From: Streptomyces katrae
GTDB taxonomy: Bacteria; Actinomycetota; Actinomycetes; Streptomycetales; Streptomycetaceae
Assembly (NCBI RefSeq): GCF_000717655.1
Contig: NZ_JNZY01000010.1
Location: 62,001 to 126,000, forward strand
Length of the DNA: 64,000 nucleotides
Direction of reading: 5' to 3'
In this document: positions 33,389 to 42,927 of the stretch, in pieces
How the letters are laid out: each line of letters begins with the position of its first letter
Position numbering within the stretch: the first letter of the stretch is position 1
Program-made: the position numbers and the translations under genes
The notes under the pieces: model-generated
The model's input: the letters and a program-made list of their open reading frames with translations, nothing else
The model's database searches: none
Told to the model about the DNA's origin: nothing

Positions 33389-34588
33389 CTACGGGGCCGT
33401 CGGTCCGGCCGGTGCCGGCTTCGGCGGGAGGCGTTCCAGCATCACCCGGGGCCACGCCGCCGCCAGCACCAGCAGCCACACGAGTTGCACGGCCGCGGCC
33501 CCCCGGGCCACCGCCCCCGCCACCAGTACGACGGCCAGCGACGGGCCCACCAGCAGCAGGGCCCGCCGCAGCCCGCGGCCCGAGCCGGCCGCCGCCACCC
33601 CCGCGATCGCCAGGTACACCGCGAGGCTCCCGCACAGCAGCCACCGCACCGCCTCCGGAACCGGACGGTCCGTGTACTCCACAGCGTTGCCCAGCGCCGC
33701 CGCCAGCGCCGCCACCGAGCCCGCGACGAAGCAGTGCAGCGGCAGGACCAGCCGTACCGGAAGGACGTCCCACGCCAGCAGCGGCACCCCGTCCGCCCCG
33801 TGGCGCAGCGACAGCGACCACAGCAGGAGCAGCAGCAGGAACGCGCCGATGCCGACCCCGTACAGCGCCGCGTCCCACTCCACCTGCGAGGCGGCGGCCA
33901 CCACCTGGGCGACCGCCTCGCCCAGCACGATCAGCTGGAACAGGCCCAGCCGCTCACCGAGATGCGGCGCGTCCATCAGCGCCGCCACCGGCTTGGGCGC
34001 GGCCCGCCGTCTGCGCGCCGCCTGCTGCGCGTACTGCGCGTCCACCCGGGCGGCCAGCCTCGTGCCGGACACCGAGAACATCACCGCCAGGTCGATGGCC
34101 AGCCCCAGCGCCCACAGCGCGTACCGGGCCGGCCCGTCGAACCACATCGACACGATCCACGGGGTCAGCCCCAGCCCCAGCTGTGTGATCGGCAGCTCCG
34201 GCACGTACTCCCCGCGCCGCTCCCACGCCTTGCCCGCCAGCGACCGCACCAGGATGTAGGCCAGCGCGAACGCCCCCGCCCGGTCCTCCCGTACGCCGTG
34301 CACCGAGGCCGCCATCACCGCCATGCCGAACATCCCCGCCAGGACCGTCCACGTGCGGGCCTCCTCGCCGCTGACGTTCCCGTACACGGTGAACAGCATC
34401 CAGCCCGTCCAGAAGGCCAGGAACATCACCGCGTACAGCGCCACGTCGCCGCTGCCGGGGCTGCCGGCCAGCAGGTGTGCCAGCTGGGCGACGCCCGCCA
34501 CCGCCGTCAGGTCGAAGAACAGCTCCAGCCAGGAGGCGTGCCGTTCGCCCTCCGCAGGCGCCGACGCTGCCGACGCGGAATCGGTCAT
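33389..34588 (-). CDS. low-temperature-requirement A (LtrA) family membrane protein
   Basis: A 399-residue integral membrane protein with about 11 helices. The diagnostic N-terminal motif WLELFFDLTAVAGVAQLAHLLAG (about 20-42) is followed by pairs of hydrophobic segments and by LGERLGLFQLIVLGEAVAQVV near residue 210. LtrA proteins were first named from a Listeria low-temperature mutant; their biochemical role is unknown. It lies back-to-back with the ACT-domain gene (26 bp between starts), which restricts the promoter region of both. Confidence 0.88.
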   Translation of the reverse strand: MTDSASAASAPAEGERHASWLELFFDLTAVAGVAQLAHLLAGSPGSGDVALYAVMFLAFWTGWMLFTVYGNVSGEEARTWTVLAGMFGMAVMAASVHGVREDRAGAFALAYILVRSLAGKAWERRGEYVPELPITQLGLGLTPWIVSMWFDGPARYALWALGLAIDLAVMFSVSGTRLAARVDAQYAQQAARRRRAAPKPVAALMDAPHLGERLGLFQLIVLGEAVAQVVAAASQVEWDAALYGVGIGAFLLLLLLWSLSLRHGADGVPLLAWDVLPVRLVLPLHCFVAGSVAALAAALGNAVEYTDRPVPEAVRWLLCGSLAVYLAIAGVAAAGSGRGLRRALLLVGPSLAVVLVAGAVARGAAAVQLVWLLVLAAAWPRVMLERLPPKPAPAGPTAP

Positions 34589-34614
34589 AACGGGATGATA
34601 AGTAGGGTGGCCCC

Positions 34615-35034
34615 GTGAGCGGCGAGAGCGACCTGAGGAAACTGCTGAGCGGCATGCGCCCCGAGCTGCACGAAGGGCGGTACGTCTTCTGCACCGTCCC
34701 CGGGGTCACGGCGCCGCCCTCCGCGGCCGCCCCCGTCGCCACCGTCCTGGAAGCCGAGGGGCTCACCGTGGTCCTGCGCCAGGAGGACGCCGACGCCGCC
34801 GGGCTCGCCTACGACCACACCGCCGGGTGGATCACCCTGCGCATCCACTCCGCCCTCGACGCCGTCGGCCTCACCGGCGCCTTCGCCGCGGAGCTCGCCG
34901 CGCACGGACTCAGCTGCAACGTGATCGCCGGGTACCACCACGACCACCTCTTCGTCCCCGCCGAACGGCCGGCCGAAGCAGTGGCGGTACTGGAGCAACT
35001 GGCAACCCGTTCGGCGCAAGAGGGGCACCCGTAG
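34615..35034 (+). CDS. ACT-domain protein (DUF2241-like)
   Basis: A 139-residue protein of two ACT-like halves: DLRKLLSGMRPELHEGRYVFCTVPG, then LTVVLRQEDADAAGL, ITLRIHSALDAVGLTGAFAAELAAHGLSCNVIAGYHHDHLFVP. ACT modules bind amino acids to regulate enzymes or transcription. It stands alone, without an attached enzyme domain. A GTG start at 34615 is used. The intergenic distance to LtrA is very short. Confidence 0.82.
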   Translation: MSGESDLRKLLSGMRPELHEGRYVFCTVPGVTAPPSAAAPVATVLEAEGLTVVLRQEDADAAGLAYDHTAGWITLRIHSALDAVGLTGAFAAELAAHGLSCNVIAGYHHDHLFVPAERPAEAVAVLEQLATRSAQEGHP

Positions 35035-35146
35035 AGGCCTGCAACGGCCCGATACCAAAGATTCCGATCTTTCCCGGCAGAGGGCCTTCCCCCACACGTG
35101 CGCGGGCGTACGCTGATGCCCCGAACAGGCCCGGGGGGTACCAGCC

Positions 35147-38018
35147 ATGACGGAACGCCGGACCCGCAGACGGCGAAGGATGTTCGAACGCGAGGCGGAA
35201 CTCGCCACCGTGGACGAAGCCCTGGAGCAGCTCACCGGCTCCGGCGGCGACGGCCGCACGGATGCCGGCGCCGGCCCCGCCGCGGGCGGCACGCTGCTCG
35301 CCTTCTCCGGCCCCGCCGGCTTCGGCAAGACCACCCTCCTCGCCGAGGTGCGCCGCCGCGCCCTCGCCCGCAACTGCACCCTGCTGGCCGCCCGAGGCGG
35401 CGAACAGGAACAGAGCCAGCCCTTCCACGTCGCCCGCCAGCTCATCCAGCCCCAGCTGGCCGACCGCTCCGAGGCGGAACTGCGCGCCGCCCTCGGCAGC
35501 TGGTACTCCATCGTCGGCCCCGCGCTCGGCCTGTGCGCCCCCGAACAAGGCGCCCCGCCCGACCCCCAGGGCCTGCGCGACGGCCTCGACTGGGTCCTCA
35601 CCCACCTCACCGTGCAGCGCGCCCCCGTCGCCCTCGTCCTCGACGACGCCCACTGGGCCGACCCCGAATCCCTCTCCTGGCTCGCCGCCTTCGCCCCGCG
35701 CGCCGAACACCTCCCGCTGCTCCTCGTCGTCGCGTACCGCCCCGAGGAACTGCCCGCGCACGCCGAGGCGTTCCGTACACTGCCCGGTCGCGCCGGACAC
35801 CGCCCGCTGGCCCTCGCCCCGCTCACCGAGGCCGCCGTCTCCACCCTGGTCCGCGAGGCCGTCGGCGACCACGCCGACGATGCCTTCTGCCGCGAGGCCT
35901 GGGCCGTCACCACCGGCAACCCCTTCGAAGCCGTCGAGCTCACCGCCAAGGTCCGCGACAAGGGCCTCGCCCCCACCTCGGCCAGCGCCCCGCTGCTGCG
36001 CGACCTCGCCGCCGCCCAGCGCGGCAGCGGCCTCGTCGCCCGCCTCGAACGCCTCGGCCCCTCCACCGTCCGCTTCGCCTGGGCCTGCGCCGTCCTGGGC
36101 ACCGCCATCCCGCAGGAGCTCGCCGCCCGGGTCGCCGGCCTCGGCTCCGAGGAGGCCGCGGACGCCACCGGGCGGCTGCGGGAGGCCCGCATCCTGTCCG
36201 CACCCGGCGAAGAGCCCGACGCCGGGCTGGAGTTCGTCCACCCGCTGATCGCCACCGCCCTCTACCGGGCCATCCCCGACGCACTGCGCGTCGCCCTCCA
36301 CGGACAGGCCGCCGTGGCCGTCGTCGACGCCGGGCTCGGCGCCTCCAACGCCGCCCGCCACCTGCTGGAGACCCACCCCGAGAACGACCCCTGGGTGGTG
36401 CGGACCCTGCGCGAGGCCGCCGCCGAGAACCTGCGGGCCGGCGCCCCCGACGCCGCCCCGCCGCCAGCTCGCCCGCGCCCTGCGCGAGCCCCCGGACTTC
36501 GACGAGCGCGCGGCCGTGCTGTACGAGCTCGGCTGCGCCTCCCTGCTCACCGAACCCGCGAACACCGTGAACCACCTGCGCGCGGCGCTCGCCGAACCCT
36601 TCGACGACCCCGCGCTGCGCCAGGGCATCGTCATCCGGCTCGCCCAGGTCCTCGCCCACAGCGACCGCCTCGCCGAGGCCTCGGACTCGCTCGCCCGGGA
36701 GATCCCGTACGCCCCGGACGCCCGGACCCGGCTGCGCCTGCAGTCCGAGCAGTTCATGTGGGACGCCTTCGACGCCGTCGAGCCCGATTCCCCGGCGCGC
36801 TCGCGCCGGCTGGCCCGGCTCGCCGACCGGCTGACCGGCCGCGACCTCACCGAGCGGTACATCATCGGGCTGCGCGCCTGGGACGCCTGCCTGCGCGGCG
36901 AACCGGTGGACGTGGTCCTGCACCACGCCGTACGGGCCCTGGGCACGGAGTTCAGCTGGGCCTACGAGGACCGCGGCTTCGAGGTACCGGTGCTCGCCGC
37001 CATGGTCCACATGTACGCCGACCGGCCCGGCCGGGCGGAGGAGCTGTTCGAGGCCGGCACCGCCGAGTTCGAACGGCAGGGCTGGCGCGGGGCCCACCTG
37101 TCCTTCGCGTACAGCCTGCGCGCGTACATCCGCTACCGGCGAGGGCGCCTCGCGGAGGCCGAGGAACTGGCCCGGGCCGGACTGCAGCTCGCCGAGCGCG
37201 TGGGGCGCGGTACGCCCGTGCACTGGTACAGCATCGCGATCCTCGCCACGACCCTGCTCGCGCGGGGCCGGGTGGACGAGGCCTGGGAGCTGGCGCGGGA
37301 GCACGCGTTCGGCGAGTCCGTCCCGGCAGCCGTGGTCTTCCCCGACCCGCAGACCGTGTACGCCGAACTGCTGCTCGCCCGCGGCCGGACGAAGGCGGCG
37401 GTGGCCGAACTCGAGGCCGTGGACCGCAGGCTGAGCCCGCGCGGGATCCAGAACCCGTCCTGGTGCCCGTGGCGGCTGCACCTGGCCCGGGCGGTGGCGT
37501 CGCAGGACCCGGCCGGGGCGCGCGCCCTGGCCGCCGATGCGGTACGGCGGGCCCGCGCCTTCGGGGCCCCGTCCGGCGTGGGGCAGGCCCTGCGGGTGGC
37601 GGCGGAGGTTGCGGCCCCGGGGGAGCGGGCGGGGCTGCTGACGGAGGCGGTGGAGTTGCTGTCGGCCTCGCCGGCCGGGTACGAGCTGGCGTGCGCGCTG
37701 GCTGCGCTGGGCACGGAACTCGAGGACGCGGAGCTGCTGGCGCGGGCGCTGGCGACGGCACGGGAGTGCGGGGCGGACGGGCTGGTGGCACGCCTGGGCG
37801 GGGCGGCGCAGGGTGGTGCGGCGACGGGCACTGCGGCGACGGGCGCCACGGCGCGGGAGGACGGGCTGACCGACGAGGAATTCCGGGTGGCGGAACTGGC
37901 CGTACGGGACGACCCGGCGGCGCGGGGCCGGGACCTGTCCCCGGTCTACCGGAAGCTGGGCACGGACCGGTCCGGGCTCGCGGAGGCGCTGGAGGCGTTC
38001 GCCCGGAGCGCAAGGTGA
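35147..38018 (+). pseudogene. large LAL-type (LuxR/MalT-like) ATPase regulator with a frameshift and degenerate HTH
   Basis: The first part (35147 to about 36463) encodes an AAA-like ATPase: Walker A GPAGFGKT at residues 55-62 and Walker B ALVLDDAHWADPES. A 1-nt insertion within GCCCCGCCGCC near 36463 shifts the frame; removing one C restores RRQLARALREPPDFDERAAVLYELG and a helical TPR-like region to 38018. The corrected length is about 956 residues, normal for LAL regulators. The C-terminus keeps LTDEEFRVAELA and VYRKLG of the LuxR domain, but the recognition-helix segment between them is missing (about 20 residues), so DNA binding is doubtful. Whether the frameshift is real or a sequencing error is open. 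Confidence 0.8.
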
Positions 38019-38051
38019 TACGGAGCGGGGCGGCGCGGGCAGGGTGACGTC

Positions 38052-38903
38052 ATGGACGTCATCGACCACAGCCAGAGGCTCTCCCACTTCCACGACGAGA
38101 CGCTGGCCTTCGAGAAGGCGATCCGGCGCGCGATCGCCGAAGCCGGCGACGGACCGGTCCCGCTGGTGCCGTCCTGCCCCGGCTGGTCGGCCGCGGACCT
38201 CGTCGGGCACCTGGGCGGGGTGCACCGGTTCGTGGGCCGCATCCTGCGCGACCGCCTCGCAGAGGCCCCGGACCACACCGATCTGACGATCTTCGCGATC
38301 CCGGAGGACCCGGCGGTACGGGCGGCCTGGCCGAAGCCGGAGAGCGAGCCGAACCGCGGGCCGGTTCCGGAGGCGCTGACGGAGTGGTTCGCCCAGGGCG
38401 CGCGGCAGCTGGAGGGCCTGTTCCGGGAGCTGGGGCCGGACGTGCCGGTGTGGACGTGGTCGGTCGACACCGAGGATCCGGCGGGGCACACCACCGGCTT
38501 CTGGCTGCGGATGCAGACCATCGAACTGGCGGTGCACCGGTGGGACGCGGAGTCCGCCACCGGGGCGCCGGGGCCGATCGACGCGGAGATCGCGGTGGAC
38601 GCCGTCCCGCAGACCTTCGAGGCGATGGCCCCGTTCCGGCGGGCCATGGCCGGCGCGCCGGCCGGATCGGGGGAGCGGTACCGCTTCCGGCGGACGGACG
38701 GGCCGGAGTCCTGGACGGTCACGTTCTCGGGGGAGCGGGTCCTGGTGGAGTACGGGGTCACGGACCCGGTGGACGTCGAGGCGGCCGGGACGGCGTCGGA
38801 CCTGATGCTGTTCCTCTGGCGGCGGATCCCGCCCACCGCCCTGACGGTCACCGGCAACGCGGACCTGCTGCCGCACTACTTCACCCTGGTCCCCCCGGTC
38901 TGA
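38052..38903 (+). CDS. maleylpyruvate isomerase-family mycothiol-dependent enzyme
   Basis: A 283-residue DinB-like protein: CPGWSAADLVGHLGGVHRFVGRIL (about 38-65) carries the first metal His, and TTGFWLRMQTIELAVHRWDAESATG the second His motif, typical for mycothiol-dependent maleylpyruvate isomerases and related S-transferases. The C-terminal SCP2-like part is present (ALTVTGNADLLPHYF). Mycothiol use and a zinc site are family knowledge. No gentisate pathway genes are near, so the substrate is unknown. Confidence 0.85.
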   Translation: MDVIDHSQRLSHFHDETLAFEKAIRRAIAEAGDGPVPLVPSCPGWSAADLVGHLGGVHRFVGRILRDRLAEAPDHTDLTIFAIPEDPAVRAAWPKPESEPNRGPVPEALTEWFAQGARQLEGLFRELGPDVPVWTWSVDTEDPAGHTTGFWLRMQTIELAVHRWDAESATGAPGPIDAEIAVDAVPQTFEAMAPFRRAMAGAPAGSGERYRFRRTDGPESWTVTFSGERVLVEYGVTDPVDVEAAGTASDLMLFLWRRIPPTALTVTGNADLLPHYFTLVPPV

Positions 38904-39003
38904 CCGCTGCGCCCCGCGGCGGGGAACGGTCCGGAGGCGGGCTCACCGGGGGATGGGCGGGGCCCGGGGCCGGAAAACGGGGGCGGGCACGTACCATGGC
39001 GGC

Positions 39004-39504
39004 ATGTCCTTCCTCCGCCGCAACCGCGCCGCCACACCCGCCGGCCCGGACTTCGACGTCCTGGCCATGGACCCGGGGGACTGGCCGGGCAATCTCGGGG
39101 CCGGGCTGCTGCCCGCGCCCGACGGCAGCTGCCAGGGCGTCTTTCTCCGCTACGACCTGTTCGGCGGACGCGGCCCCGCAATGATCATCGGCAACCTCCC
39201 CGAGGGCTCCCCGGCTCGGGAGCTCACCGAGGGCCAGGTCCCCTTCGAGGTGGCCCAGCTCCTCGACGCCCTCGAGAACGAAGAGGACGTCGAGGTCACC
39301 GGCACCGAGGACTGCCCCGTCATGCAGGGCGACAACCTCCTCATCGTCCGGAAGATCAAGCTCTCCGAGGGCCGGATCAGCTGCGTGCAGTTCGACCGCA
39401 GCGACAACGTGCTGGTCACCATCGCGAGCTGGGACCGGCCCATCACCGACGACCTGTACGCCCTCCTGAAGCCGCTCCCCGCCGAGCTCTTCCAGCAGGG
39501 ATAG
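39004..39504 (+). CDS. hypothetical protein, 166 aa
   Basis: A soluble acidic protein: MSFLRRNRAATPAGPDFDVLAMDPGDWPGN, then GAGLLPAPDGSCQGVFLRYDLFGGRGPAMIIGNLPEGS, LTEGQVPFEVAQLLDALENEEDVEVTG and KIKLSEGRISCVQFDRSDNVLVTIASWDRPIT. Alternating hydrophobic strands suggest a compact beta-rich fold. I do not recognise the family. The start ATG at 39004 has a weak upstream purine run. It is convergent with the KstD-like gene, 13 bp apart. Confidence 0.7.
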   Translation: MSFLRRNRAATPAGPDFDVLAMDPGDWPGNLGAGLLPAPDGSCQGVFLRYDLFGGRGPAMIIGNLPEGSPARELTEGQVPFEVAQLLDALENEEDVEVTGTEDCPVMQGDNLLIVRKIKLSEGRISCVQFDRSDNVLVTIASWDRPITDDLYALLKPLPAELFQQG

Positions 39505-39517
39505 CGGTCACCGGCAC

Positions 39518-41359
39518 CTACGCGTCCGCGATGTCGTTCGCCGCCACGTAGCCGAACGTCATCGCGGGGCCGATCGTCGACCCGGCCCCCGCGTAGCTGT
39601 GCCCCATCACCGCCGCACTCGCGTTGCCCGCCGCCCACAGGCCCCGGATCACCGAGCCGTCCGGCCGCAGCGCACGCGCCCGCGCGTCCGTGACGATGCC
39701 GCCCTTCGTGCCCAGGTCACCCGGCACGATCTTGAAGGCGTGGAACGGCGGCGACCAGATCGGGGCCAGGCACGAGTTCGGCTGCACCCCCGGGTCCGTG
39801 TAGTAGTGGTCGTACGCCGTGTCGCCCCGGTGGAAATCGGGGTCGGTCCCGTTCCACGCCTGCGCGTTGAACCGGTTGAGGGTCGCCCGGAGCGCTCCCG
39901 CCGGGACCCCGATCTGGCCGGCCAGCGCGTCCCAGGTCCACGCCTTCTTCGCCGCGCCCGCCTGGTACCACGAGTCCGGGAAGACGATCGTCGGCAGGAC
40001 GTCCTTGAACAGGTACTTGTTGCGGTAGTTCTGATCCACGATCAGCCACGCCGGGATGTGCGAACCGGCCGAGCCCCGGTCCTTCTCGTACATCACGTGC
40101 ACCACATCGCTGTACGGCGCCGCCTCGTTGACGAACCGCGCGCCCGCACCGTTCACCATCAGCCCGCCCGGCAGGGTCCGTTCGGCGAGGCAGAAGTACG
40201 GCTCGCCCGGCAGCGGGATCGAGGGACCCCACCACGCGTCCTCCATCAGCGCCAGCGCCGCCCCCGCCCGCTGCCCGGCCCGGATCCCGTCGCCCGTGTT
40301 CTCCTTGGCGCCCACCGACCACTGGGTGCCGGTCGGCTGCTGCTGGTACTGCGCCCGCATCTGCGCGTTGTGCTCGAATCCGCCCGAGCCGACGACCACG
40401 CCCCTGCGGGCCCGTACGACCCCCCGTACACCCTCCTTCTCCACCACCACACCGGTGACCGCGCCCGCCTCCTGGACCAGGTCGACCAGCGGGCTGTTCA
40501 GCCAGACCGGCACCCCCGCCTGCATCAGTCCGGCCCGCAGGCCGGCCGCCAGCGCCTGGCCCATCGTGAGCGGCTCCTGCCCGCACAGCGCGGCCTTGGC
40601 GCCGCGCGCCAGGCACTCCGTGGACACCGCCAGGCCCTTGGCGTTCACGGCCGCCAGGTTCAGCCACTTGTAGTCCTGGCTGAACACCACCATCCCGGGC
40701 GGGACCGGCATGTAGGCCGGGTTCAGCCGGGCCAGTTCACCGCCCAGGATGTGGCCGTCGATCTGGTCGGGCTCGATGGACCGGCCGTTCGGCAGCCCGC
40801 CCGGGAGGTTCGGGTAGTAGTCGCTGTACCCGTCCATGTACCGGAAGCGCAGCGGGCTGTTGGCCATCACGAAGTCCAGCATCCGCGGACCGTTGGCGAG
40901 GAACGCAGCCTGCCGGTCCGCCGACGAGCCGTCGCCGACGACCGCCGCCAGGTACGCCGCCGCCTTCTGAGGGGTGTCCGGCACCCCCGCGGCCAGGATC
41001 ACCGAGTTGTTCGGCAGCCAGATCCCGGCCCCCGAGCGCGCCGCCGAACCGCCGAACGTCGGGGCCTTCTCGACCACCAGCACGCTCAGACCCCGCTTGG
41101 CGGCGGTGAGCGCGGCGGTCATTCCGGACGCCCCCGACCCGACCACCACGACGTCGTAGTCGCCGAGCGGAACCCCGTCCGCGGCCCGCGCTACGGCCGA
41201 CGGCAGCACCGTGGCGGCGACCACCCCCGCCCCGGCCCCGGCGAGGACCGTCCGGCGGGAGGGGAGCGCAGGGCTCGCGGGATCGGCCGGCACGGAACCG
41301 GGGCTCGCGGGATCAGGACGTACGGGACCGGGGCGTACGGGACCAGCGTTTGCCGACAT
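39518..41359 (-). CDS. kstD: 3-ketosteroid delta1-dehydrogenase-like flavoprotein with Tat signal
   Basis: A 613-residue FAD enzyme of the KstD/fumarate-reductase family. GSGASG (74-79) and VVEKAPTFGGSAARSGAGIW bind FAD. The C-terminal GHSYAGAGSTIGPAMTFGYVA holds Tyr589 and Gly593, spaced like catalytic Tyr487/Gly491 of rhodococcal KstD1. RYMDGYSDYYP may supply the further active-site Tyr. It would desaturate C1-C2 of 3-ketosteroids. Unusually, residues 34-60 form a twin-arginine signal (SRRTVLAGAGAGVVAATVLPSAVARA) preceded by a Pro-rich stretch, so it may be exported. The palindrome shared with other acyl-CoA genes lies 50 nt upstream. ATG 41359 with GGAG 8 nt before it is chosen. Confidence 0.88.
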   Translation of the reverse strand: MSANAGPVRPGPVRPDPASPGSVPADPASPALPSRRTVLAGAGAGVVAATVLPSAVARAADGVPLGDYDVVVVGSGASGMTAALTAAKRGLSVLVVEKAPTFGGSAARSGAGIWLPNNSVILAAGVPDTPQKAAAYLAAVVGDGSSADRQAAFLANGPRMLDFVMANSPLRFRYMDGYSDYYPNLPGGLPNGRSIEPDQIDGHILGGELARLNPAYMPVPPGMVVFSQDYKWLNLAAVNAKGLAVSTECLARGAKAALCGQEPLTMGQALAAGLRAGLMQAGVPVWLNSPLVDLVQEAGAVTGVVVEKEGVRGVVRARRGVVVGSGGFEHNAQMRAQYQQQPTGTQWSVGAKENTGDGIRAGQRAGAALALMEDAWWGPSIPLPGEPYFCLAERTLPGGLMVNGAGARFVNEAAPYSDVVHVMYEKDRGSAGSHIPAWLIVDQNYRNKYLFKDVLPTIVFPDSWYQAGAAKKAWTWDALAGQIGVPAGALRATLNRFNAQAWNGTDPDFHRGDTAYDHYYTDPGVQPNSCLAPIWSPPFHAFKIVPGDLGTKGGIVTDARARALRPDGSVIRGLWAAGNASAAVMGHSYAGAGSTIGPAMTFGYVAANDIADA

Positions 41360-41408
41360 GGGCGGGCTCCAGCGGAGTGGGGAGGGCGGGGACGGCGGCT
41401 CCAGCATG

Positions 41409-41425
41409 TCTGATGCCGAGTCAGA
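41409..41425. promoter_or_regulatory. shared palindromic operator, copy 3 (TCTGA-N7-TCAGA)
   Basis: Read in the direction of the KstD-like gene this is TCTGACTCGGCATCAGA, 14 of 17 bases identical to copy 1. It is 50 nt upstream of the start codon. The plus strand shows the same AGAAAA flank as copies 1 and 2. Confidence 0.6.
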
Positions 41426-41500
41426 AAAGGTGTTCGGGGGATCATGTGATGTCAAGGCATGCGCAGGGGTGGCGAGACGGGCGGAGACGTCCCCGGACGC

Positions 41501-41550
41501 ACGAAATCCCGTGGTACGCACATCGAGTGCGTACACCACGGGATTTTCGT
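41501..41550 (-). terminator. strong terminator of the phosphotransferase gene
   Basis: ACGAAATCCCGTGG...TACGCAC pairs with GTGCGTA...CCACGGGATTTTCGT around a 5-nt loop, with about 20 paired bases and a two-base bulge. It starts 22 nt past the stop of the minus-strand phosphotransferase gene and lies before the KstD-like gene on the same strand, separating the two units. Confidence 0.8.
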
Positions 41551-41571
41551 ACGGGGTGCGGGCCGCCGGGA

Positions 41572-42696
41572 TCAGCGGGTCCCGACCGCCGCGCGTACCG
41601 CCCTGCGGGCCATGCCGCAGTCGTCGTGCAGACGGCGCAGCAGCAGCCGCTGCTCCTCGCCGGAGGACAGGGCGCCCGCCGCCAGGGGCTGGGTCGGGGC
41701 GGTCGCCAGCATGGAGCGCTGGACCGCCGTCTCGCACATCCGGATCTCCCTGGTCAGCACCAGCATCAGGTTGACCAGGAAGGCGTCCCGCGAGGCCGGA
41801 CCGGCCGACTGGGCGAGCCGGCTGATCTGACTGCGGGCCGCCGGGGCGTCGCCCAGCACCGTCCACAGCGTTGCCAGGTCGTACCCGGGCAGGTACCAGC
41901 CCGCGTGCTCCCAGTCGAGCAGCACCGGCCCGGCCGGGGACAGCAGCAGGTTCGACAGGAGCGCGTCACCGTGGTTGAACTGCCGCTGCACACCGGCCAG
42001 TTTCAGCCCGCACAGCAGCTTCTGCAGATCACCCAGGTCCCGGTCGGTGAGCAGTCCCAGCTCGTGGTACCGCGCCACCCGCTGCGCGTAGTTCAGCGGG
42101 TCCCCGAACAGGTCGGTCGGCGGACGCCACTGGTTCACCCGGCACACCGCGCCCAGGGCGGCCCGTACGTCGGCCCGCGGCGGGGCCTCCACGGGGTGCC
42201 GCTGCAATGCTGCGACCCGGCCCGCCATCCGTTCGACCACCAGCGTGCAGTTCTCGGGGTCCGCGGCGATCAGCCGCGGCACCCGGACCGGCGGGCGGTG
42301 CCGGACGAACGCCCGGTACGCCGCTATTTCGTGCCGGTACCGCTCGCGCCATTCCGGCGAGTGGTCCAGTAAAACCTTGGCGACGGCGGTCATCCGGCCT
42401 GTCGTCCCGACCAGGAGGACCGACCGGCCGCTGCGCCGCAGCACCTGAACCGGAGCGAACTCCGGACAGATGCGCTGCACCGAGGCGAGCGCGGTGCGCA
42501 GCTGCGCACCCTGCGGCCCCGAGAGGTCGATTCTTCCGCTGAGCGGCTGCGATCCGGCCCCCGGCATCCGCCGCGCCCGTACGGCGCCCTGCGCCGGGGC
42601 CGCCTGGCGGCCGGGGTCGAGGTAGGGGCCGCCGCCCGCCTGGAGCGTGCGGTGCGGCCGGACCGGGGCGGACACGGAGGACGTTGCTGCATACAT
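41572..42696 (-). CDS. aminoglycoside phosphotransferase-fold (APH/choline kinase-like) protein
   Basis: A 374-residue protein with the APH fold: Lys107 in AVAKVLLDH, Glu123 in [10 protein letters not shown], the catalytic loop H242-GD-ALLSN249, and D261-W in [20 protein letters not shown]. The fold phosphorylates aminoglycosides, sugars, choline or other small alcohols; nothing here identifies the acceptor, and a drug-resistance role should not be assumed. The N-terminal 50 residues are low-complexity. ATG 42696 is taken as start; earlier in-frame starts lack family sequence. Confidence 0.85.
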   Translation of the reverse strand: MYAATSSVSAPVRPHRTLQAGGGPYLDPGRQAAPAQGAVRARRMPGAGSQPLSGRIDLSGPQGAQLRTALASVQRICPEFAPVQVLRRSGRSVLLVGTTGRMTAVAKVLLDHSPEWRERYRHEIAAYRAFVRHRPPVRVPRLIAADPENCTLVVERMAGRVAALQRHPVEAPPRADVRAALGAVCRVNQWRPPTDLFGDPLNYAQRVARYHELGLLTDRDLGDLQKLLCGLKLAGVQRQFNHGDALLSNLLLSPAGPVLLDWEHAGWYLPGYDLATLWTVLGDAPAARSQISRLAQSAGPASRDAFLVNLMLVLTREIRMCETAVQRSMLATAPTQPLAAGALSSGEEQRLLLRRLHDDCGMARRAVRAAVGTR

Positions 42697-42927
42697 GGCG
42701 TTTACGGATCCCTTCGTGCGCCGACGAGTTGCGTACGCCGCCCCGCCGGTCCCGTACTTCACCCTGGGGAGTTCCGCCCGGAGACCGGGTCGGGGAGGCG
42801 CATTCCTACCTGACACCCGGCCGTGGGTGGCGGACCATCTTGCGTGCCCTGGCGAAGCCTGGCGAATAGTCGCTGGGCATCTGACGGCGGGCTACTGTCA
42901 AATCAGCCGAGAACCTGGGGGCTTGAC
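42697..42927. other. divergent promoter region
   Basis: About 230 bp between the phosphotransferase gene and the NsdA-like gene. No gene, clear palindrome or terminator is visible. A purine-rich GGGGG precedes the GTG start of the latter. Confidence 0.4.

Noticed and set aside
35940..38876. A 978-codon minus-strand frame over the LAL regulator and mycothiol enzyme genes
   Set aside because: It spans two well-supported plus-strand genes and encodes Arg/Pro/Gly-rich sequence without domains.
41572..42696. Aminoglycoside resistance gene
   Set aside because: The fold is shared with many housekeeping kinases; nothing identifies the acceptor.
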